From positions 1-53,405 of the forward strand of contig NZ_WNHB01000025.1 of assembly GCF_009718825.1 (NCBI RefSeq): a DNA stretch of 53,405 nucleotides, written 5' to 3'. Shown here piece after piece: positions 49,116-53,405 of this stretch. The stretch is from Terrilactibacillus tamarindi (lineage in GTDB: Bacteria > Bacillota > Bacilli > Bacillales > Sporolactobacillaceae). The stretch's first letter is position 1. Each line of letters opens with the position of its first letter. A program made the position numbers and the translations under genes. The notes beneath the pieces are model-generated. The model was not told the origin of the DNA. It searched no databases and was given only the letters and a program-made list of their open reading frames with translations.

Positions 49116-49144
49116 ATTGTATCAACTTCAGAGAATTTTATCAA
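49116..49144 (-). promoter_or_regulatory. Probable promoter of the ArsR-family gene
   Basis: TTGATA and TACAAT are 17 bp apart on the minus strand. The -10 ends only 6 nt before the ATG, which places the start site on the ATG. A TTCAGAG/CTCTGAA inverted pair (one arm within the spacer, the other about 45 bp upstream) could be the operator. Confidence 0.65.
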
Positions 49145-49325
49145 CCGAAATTACTATTGAATAAAATAGATACACCTCTGAATTGGCTATAATAATATAA
49201 TGAGCTCACTGATGAAAACCACCGTACAGCTCATTCTATCTACAAGCTTAGTATAAAAATTTTTTATTCTATACCTGATTTTATAATTGTATTCTACTAA
49301 AATCTAATCGAAATTCAAACGGCTT

Positions 49326-50486
49326 TTATTGAATATAGCTCACTGGATTAACTGCCCCTTTATGTGGTGGTGGAGTCCAAGGGCCTATATACAATTCAAA
49401 ATGCAGATGAGACCCAAATGATTCGCCTGTATTACCCATTCCGCCAATCACTTGTCCCTGAGTCACTCGTTCACCTGTAGATACATTATAAGCGTTTAGG
49501 TGAGCATAGACCGTCGTATACAATTTTCCATCAATTTGATGGGAAACCATTACCGTATTTCCATAACTTGAAGATTGATACGCTCTGAAAACTACTCCGT
49601 CAGCTGCAGCCTTAACTGGTGTTCCCTCACTGTTAGCTATATCAATTCCTGGATGAAAGCTGTTATCAAATGACCGATTACCAAACCCAGATGAGATATA
49701 ACCCTGAGTAGGATTAATAAAATCTGATTTGTTTAACGATAACTTTTTTAATGATAAAGTCGATGCTCTATTTTCTGCTGAACTCGTTTGAGCCTTTACA
49801 ATGTCCTTTTCTTCCTTCTTATCCATTGACTTTTCTTTAATTTTGGATGCTTCTTTTCTTAATAACGCTAACTCATTTTTTTGATCTTTCTGTTTCTGAA
49901 GTAGATCATTTTCTAATTTTTTTAGATCTGCCAATCCATTTTTCAGATTTATCAGTTCTTGTTTTAGTATCTTTTGTTTTGATACTTGATCCTTCTTATC
50001 TTTCTCTTGAGCAGTCAGTATTTTGTTATCTGTTTCAGTAATCAATTTCAAGGCGAATAATCGATCCAGAAAATTTCCAAAACTATCTGCACCAAGAAGA
50101 ACATCAAGATAACTGATTGCCCCTCCATTTATGTAAATGGAACGTATCCGTTCTTTTAATAATTTATCCCTAATACTGATCTGTTTGGTAAGCCGATCAA
50201 TCTGATCTTTCATCGATTCGGATATTGCTTCACTTTCAACCAGTTTAGATTGTTTATCTGCTACACTTCTTTTTATCTTCTCAATCTGCTTTTCGGATGA
50301 TTTAATTCTATTTATCGCTACATCTTGTTGTCTATCATTCTTCGACAACTGTTGCTCAGAAGATAAGCTTTGTTTCGTATTGAATTGACGTTCTGAAGTG
50401 GCGTGTGCGTAGCTCTCCGTATAACTCGTTATCAACAAAAACGCTGTACCCAAGATCATTGTTGTGCGTAAATATTTTCTTTTCAC
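49326..50486 (-). CDS. Secreted M23 peptidase (EnvC/NlpD-like cell-wall hydrolase)
   Basis: The 386-residue protein has a signal peptide (MKRKYLRTTMILGTAFLLITSYTESYAHA). A long Lys/Glu-rich coiled coil follows (about 40-235), with the YLDVLLGADSFGNFLDRL segment typical of PcsB/EnvC-like proteins (about 124-141). The C-terminal LytM domain has the zinc ligands in HPGID (His278, Asp282) and HLH (His360-His362), plus YAHL. It would cut peptidoglycan cross-links outside the membrane. All catalytic residues are present. On this island it may aid transfer through the wall or be cargo; neither is shown. Confidence 0.9.
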   Translation of the reverse strand: MKRKYLRTTMILGTAFLLITSYTESYAHATSERQFNTKQSLSSEQQLSKNDRQQDVAINRIKSSEKQIEKIKRSVADKQSKLVESEAISESMKDQIDRLTKQISIRDKLLKERIRSIYINGGAISYLDVLLGADSFGNFLDRLFALKLITETDNKILTAQEKDKKDQVSKQKILKQELINLKNGLADLKKLENDLLQKQKDQKNELALLRKEASKIKEKSMDKKEEKDIVKAQTSSAENRASTLSLKKLSLNKSDFINPTQGYISSGFGNRSFDNSFHPGIDIANSEGTPVKAAADGVVFRAYQSSSYGNTVMVSHQIDGKLYTTVYAHLNAYNVSTGERVTQGQVIGGMGNTGESFGSHLHFELYIGPWTPPPHKGAVNPVSYIQ

Positions 50487-50695
50487 TACTATCTTTCCCC
50501 TTTAGCTTCTTTTCTTTTCTTTGGAGTTTTAAGGTGAAAGACCCCCGCTAGAGCCATTAATCATATCGTAACAGTTCAATATGACAAATTTCGACATGTT
50601 TCGATCTCAATATTATTTCGTTTAATTAATTAATCGCGATTTATTTTTTTATCTGAAACCTCCTCAATTTCTCTATAATGTGGTTTAGTTATTAA

Positions 50696-50714
50696 AATAA
50701 TGATAATCAATAAA
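50696..50714. promoter_or_regulatory. Fur-box-like site, no clear target
   Basis: AATAATGATAATCAATAAA matches the 19-bp Fur consensus at 15 positions. On the minus strand a GAGGAGG ribosome site (about 50661-50667) follows but no gene starts there. The 50487-50846 gap is otherwise AT-rich without features. Because the surroundings are AT-rich, chance is possible. Confidence 0.35.
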
Positions 50715-50846
50715 TGTGTGGATTTTGTGTGGAAACTATGTAGAAACAAATTATGTTGTAAGATTTAGAACATGTTGATGAACATCACTAAATACGATGA
50801 TTGATAGAAATAAATTGAGGAATAAATATGAAGGAAAGAGCTGTTC

Positions 50847-51250
50847 ATGAATATTCGGAAATGGCAAAAAGTCATGGAAACAGATCAGGTGCTCACCCTG
50901 TCGGTGGGTGCTTCTCAGTTGATTTCCGTGATTTGTGAGAAAACCAATTTAATGAAACGATCAATCATCTGCCGGATTGGGATGAGATCCGTTCGAAAGC
51001 CTCTCTCGGCGTTCGGTCGAGCGTTGGATCACCTGCACGAGGCCGGCCCCTGGCGTGTGTATTCCACCCCTGTCTCTTTCCGCCTATCAGAAACCGGGTC
51101 TCCCGGTGTCCGGTGTCCGCAGCGATACCACATCCTATTTGTTTTAGGGCAGCTACACTTCGCCAGATGGGGCGGACGGGACACCTGCCATTACGTATGG
51201 CTACAGTAAACAGCATCATCCTGATTTGAAGCAGATCGTCATCGGGGTTA
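50847..51250 (+). pseudogene. Decayed IS1634-like transposase gene (N-terminal remnant)
   Basis: Pieces in different frames give LTLSVGASQLISVICEKTN, NETINHLPDWDEIRSKASLGVRSSV, SDTTSYLF, SYTSPDGADGTPAITYGYSKQHHPDLKQIVIGV. The last block is the conserved start of the DDE domain in IS1634-type transposases. Frameshifts and a stop break the gene, and the C-terminal two thirds are missing. The segment is GC-richer than its flanks. Confidence 0.75.
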
Positions 51251-51271
51251 TACTTTTTTAAATTATGAGAA

Positions 51272-51315
51272 AAAGCCGATTTCCCATTTTTAAGGAAAAA
51301 TGGGAAATCGGCTTT
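51272..51315. terminator. merA terminator
   Basis: A perfect 20-bp stem (AAAGCCGATTTCCCATTTTT and its complement) with an AAGG loop has A/T tracts on both sides. It lies about 27 nt after the merA stop and could act in both directions. Confidence 0.92.
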
Positions 51316-51341
51316 AATTTGTTTCTTTATTATTAACATTG

Positions 51342-52976
51342 TTATCCTGCACAACAAGAAAGTGTAGATATATCTTTGTCAAATGTGAGTGCTGCTAACC
51401 TTAAGCCTTCGGCCATAGTGAGATAAGGCGTGAGGGTATCTTGAAGATCTTCCACAGTCATCCCAAACTTTACGGCTAATGTCGCAGCATAGATCACGTC
51501 TCCCGCATTTTCAGCAACAATATGGACGCCCAAGACCTTGAGTGTCTTTGCTTCTGCCACTAATTTAAAGACACCAGTCGTCTCTCGATTAACGATTGCT
51601 CTGGGCACGGTACTTAAAGGCAGAACAGACGTTTTTACCTTAAGGCCTTTTTTTATTGCCTGCTCTTCCGTTAATCCAACCATGGCAGTTGATGGAGTTG
51701 TAAACATAACGCTCGGTACAAAGTCTAAGTCGGTTTTTTGACCAAGTCCTCCGACGGCATTGTCTGCAGCAAGACCGCCTTGATAAGCAGCGACATAGAC
51801 GAATTGCGGGCCGAGCGTGACATCCCCAGCTGCATAAATACGTGGATTGGTCGTTCTGGAAAATTCATCAATGAGGACTTCACCCCGGGTACCGACCTTA
51901 ACGTTTGCTGAATACAGATTTAAGTTTGCTGTGTTCGGTTTGCGTCCTGTTGCGACAAGCAACTGCTCTGCTTCAATAACTTGTTCCTTACCCTCAGTCT
52001 TTATATGGACTTTCTTTATCTGCCCGTCTTGTTCGATACGCTTGAATTTTATTCCGGTAATAAAATGAATACCTTGTTGTGTTAAAGCTCGTGTTATGGT
52101 TTCCGATATTTCCGGATCATATTTTTTTAATAATTGATTGCTCTGCTGCATCAATGTTACTTCCGTACCTAAATGATGAAAAAGCTGACCTAATTCAAAA
52201 CCTACATAACCGGAACCGATGACCGCAAGACGTTTCGAGATCTTTTTCAGTTCAAGTAAAGTTGTGCTGGTTAAGAAATCCACATGATTTAATCCGGGAA
52301 TATCGGGTATGAGCGGTGAAGCACCGGTGGCGATTAAAAAACGCTTTCCCGTCAGTTGTCTGCCATTCACTTCGATCGTTTTTTCATTGACAAACTTTGC
52401 CTCTCCTTTAATAAGTTCAAAACCATAAGTTCCAATTAAATTTTCATACTTTTGGATCCGTAATGTTTCAACCAATTCATTTTTTTGCTCAACCAGTTGC
52501 GCTAAATCAGCTTCAGCTGCTGAAGTGTGCAATCCCTTGAATGGATGATTTTTTGCCTGGTTATTAATTTCCCCGGCTCTGAGCAAGGTCTTAGAAGGAA
52601 CACAGCCGATATTAACACAGGTACCGCCAACTATACCTCGTTCAATCATTGCCACTCTGGCGCCATACTCTCTGGCTTTAATGGCTGAAGCAAAAGCCGC
52701 ACCGCCAGAGCCAATAATAATGTAATCGTAGTCGTCTTCTTTATCAGAATCTCCTTCTGATTGGATCTGCATAAAATTTACAGGTTGATAGTGTGCTTCA
52801 ACTATTGCCCGTTCCACAGTCTCCTTTTTAATACTAACCGGGAGCCCAAAAAGAGCTTCCCCACGTTGATAATTAACCTTAATGTTTCTTGCACCAATAT
52901 GTTCCAGAGTACTTGCCACATGGTCTTCACACCCGGCACAAGTCATCCCCTGAACAGTCATTCGATACGTTATCAT
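51342..52976 (-). CDS. merA: Mercury(II) reductase
   Basis: MerA reduces Hg(II) to volatile Hg(0) with NADPH in the cytoplasm. The 544-residue flavoprotein has one N-terminal HMA domain (GMTCAGC, Cys13/Cys16), an FAD-binding GSGGAAFA segment, the redox disulfide [13 protein letters not shown] (Cys120/Cys125), an NAD-binding [13 protein letters not shown], the second FAD motif IYAAGDVT, and the C-terminal vicinal cysteines in LSCCAG that hand over mercury. One HMA domain is present, whereas several Bacillus MerA proteins carry two. The ATG at 52976 is used because GAGGAGG lies 7 nt upstream. It is 20 bp after merR. Confidence 0.95.
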   Translation of the reverse strand: MITYRMTVQGMTCAGCEDHVASTLEHIGARNIKVNYQRGEALFGLPVSIKKETVERAIVEAHYQPVNFMQIQSEGDSDKEDDYDYIIIGSGGAAFASAIKAREYGARVAMIERGIVGGTCVNIGCVPSKTLLRAGEINNQAKNHPFKGLHTSAAEADLAQLVEQKNELVETLRIQKYENLIGTYGFELIKGEAKFVNEKTIEVNGRQLTGKRFLIATGASPLIPDIPGLNHVDFLTSTTLLELKKISKRLAVIGSGYVGFELGQLFHHLGTEVTLMQQSNQLLKKYDPEISETITRALTQQGIHFITGIKFKRIEQDGQIKKVHIKTEGKEQVIEAEQLLVATGRKPNTANLNLYSANVKVGTRGEVLIDEFSRTTNPRIYAAGDVTLGPQFVYVAAYQGGLAADNAVGGLGQKTDLDFVPSVMFTTPSTAMVGLTEEQAIKKGLKVKTSVLPLSTVPRAIVNRETTGVFKLVAEAKTLKVLGVHIVAENAGDVIYAATLAVKFGMTVEDLQDTLTPYLTMAEGLRLAALTFDKDISTLSCCAG

Positions 52977-52996
52977 ATGATTTCCTCCTCGTATTC

Positions 52997-53389
52997 TCAC
53001 ATTAAGGATTCAATAATGGGGCACTCATAAATCTCTTTATTCTCAGGACATCTTTTTTTCAGATCGACAAGCATCTTTTCAAGTTTGTTTAATTCCTCGA
53101 TTTTATGCTGTATCTCACCAATCTTGTTAACGGTAAAATCATATATATCTCTGCACTTCACTTCATTGCGGTCAACAACGCCTAACAACTTGTCAATTTC
53201 ATTCAATGTAAATCCTAATCTCTTCAACTTTTTAATAAAATTCACTCGGTCCACTGTTTGAGCCTTATAGATACGGTATCCTTTCGCTGTACGAGAGGGA
53301 ATTGGAATTAGCCCCAGCCGTTCATAGTACCGGATCGTTTCTTTGTTGACGTAAGTTCGGCTGGCCAGCTGTCCGATTCGTAACCCCAT
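52997..53389 (-). CDS. merR: Mercury-responsive MerR regulator
   Basis: MerR twists the mer promoter when Hg(II) binds. The 130-residue protein has the MerR HTH ([27 protein letters not shown], residues 3-29), the GYRIY wing, a dimer helix and three mercury-ligand cysteines at 79, 114 and 123. These positions equal those reported for the Bacillus RC607 MerR. The ATG at 53389 is chosen because GAGGTGAAACAA is then the ribosome site; a GTG 9 bp upstream is part of that site. It is in an operon with merA; the mer promoter would lie just beyond the window edge. Confidence 0.95.
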   Translation of the reverse strand: MGLRIGQLASRTYVNKETIRYYERLGLIPIPSRTAKGYRIYKAQTVDRVNFIKKLKRLGFTLNEIDKLLGVVDRNEVKCRDIYDFTVNKIGEIQHKIEELNKLEKMLVDLKKRCPENKEIYECPIIESLM

Positions 53390-53405
53390 TTGTTTCACCT
53401 CATAT

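Larger units (their letters stand above)
39002..53405. mobile_element. Island integrated at guaA, Tn916-type integration module (partial)
   Basis: The segment begins at the guaA attachment core and runs to the window edge. It carries a tyrosine recombinase, a DUF3173 protein, Tn916 Orf8- and Orf7-like genes, a small biosynthetic operon, two dead transposase genes, an ArsR regulator, a secreted peptidase and merR-merA. The 3' end of guaA is a known hotspot for genomic islands. No relaxase, coupling ATPase or type IV secretion gene is visible in the 14.4 kb, so it is either a degraded or mobilisable element or its transfer module lies further right. Confidence 0.7.

Noticed and set aside
50847-51357. 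ORFs on both strands in the IS1634-like remnant
   Set aside because: Only the plus strand gives transposase blocks and these need frame changes; neither ORF is a whole gene.
39002-53405. Complete conjugative transposon
   Set aside because: Only the integration/regulation end is visible; no relaxase, coupling protein or secretion genes occur in the window.

Overview
The window is chromosomal DNA of a low-GC Gram-positive bacterium of the order Bacillales. The evidence is the gene content and order (guaA end, pbuG, yebG, purEKBCSQLFMNHD, yerA, yerC, pcrB-pcrA-ligA-camS, gatCAB). This is the Bacillus subtilis arrangement read on the minus strand, with local insertions and losses. Shine-Dalgarno sites of the GGAGG type, TTG/GTG starts and U-tailed terminators fit the same group. 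The genus cannot be named from the sequence alone.

Layout. 1-3344: gatCAB, the tRNA-dependent amidotransferase. 3392-4452: an Lrp/AsnC regulator with a LysE-type exporter. 4742-11058: an AraC-regulated sugar cluster (two Gfo/Idh/MocA dehydrogenases, two IolE-like TIM-barrel enzymes, one ThuA protein), interrupted by a large 21-bp tandem array. 11391-17767: camS, ligA, pcrA, pcrB. 18080-20274: yerC and an adenine-deaminase-like gene. 20499-20816: a second 21-bp array, then an EmrE-type transporter on the plus strand. 21930-34784: the complete 12-gene purine operon, preceded by PurR boxes, a sigma-A promoter, a guanine riboswitch and its terminator. 35074-37726: yebG, an Hsp20-like gene, a small membrane protein and pbuG. 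pbuG has its own PurR boxes, promoter and a divergent purine riboswitch. 38236-38878: a third 21-bp array.

At about 39002 the chromosome meets an integrated element. The last codons of guaA (PA..EWE stop) and a guaA-type terminator lie directly beside a tyrosine recombinase gene, so this looks like one end of an island inserted in the guaA 3' end. Next come a DUF3173 protein, a strongly structured 210-nt segment, and homologues of Tn916 Orf8 and Orf7. The cargo follows: an operon for an adenylation-carrier-thioesterase (A-T-TE) enzyme (split by a one-base frameshift in a T tract), an alpha/beta hydrolase, a 14-TM exporter and an Sfp-type phosphopantetheinyl transferase; then two decayed transposase genes, an ArsR-type regulator, a secreted M23 peptidase and a merR-merA pair at the window edge. 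No conjugation genes and no second island end are visible.

The two observations most worth following are (1) a family of three intergenic arrays with 21-bp period. They share a 12-nt head (TTGagCcaCTTC-like) but have array-specific 9-nt tails, and all lie in the same orientation. (2) The small A-T-TE natural-product-like operon on the guaA island. It has a clean promoter embedded in a 43-bp direct repeat and a possible -1 slippage or disabling frameshift in its synthetase.
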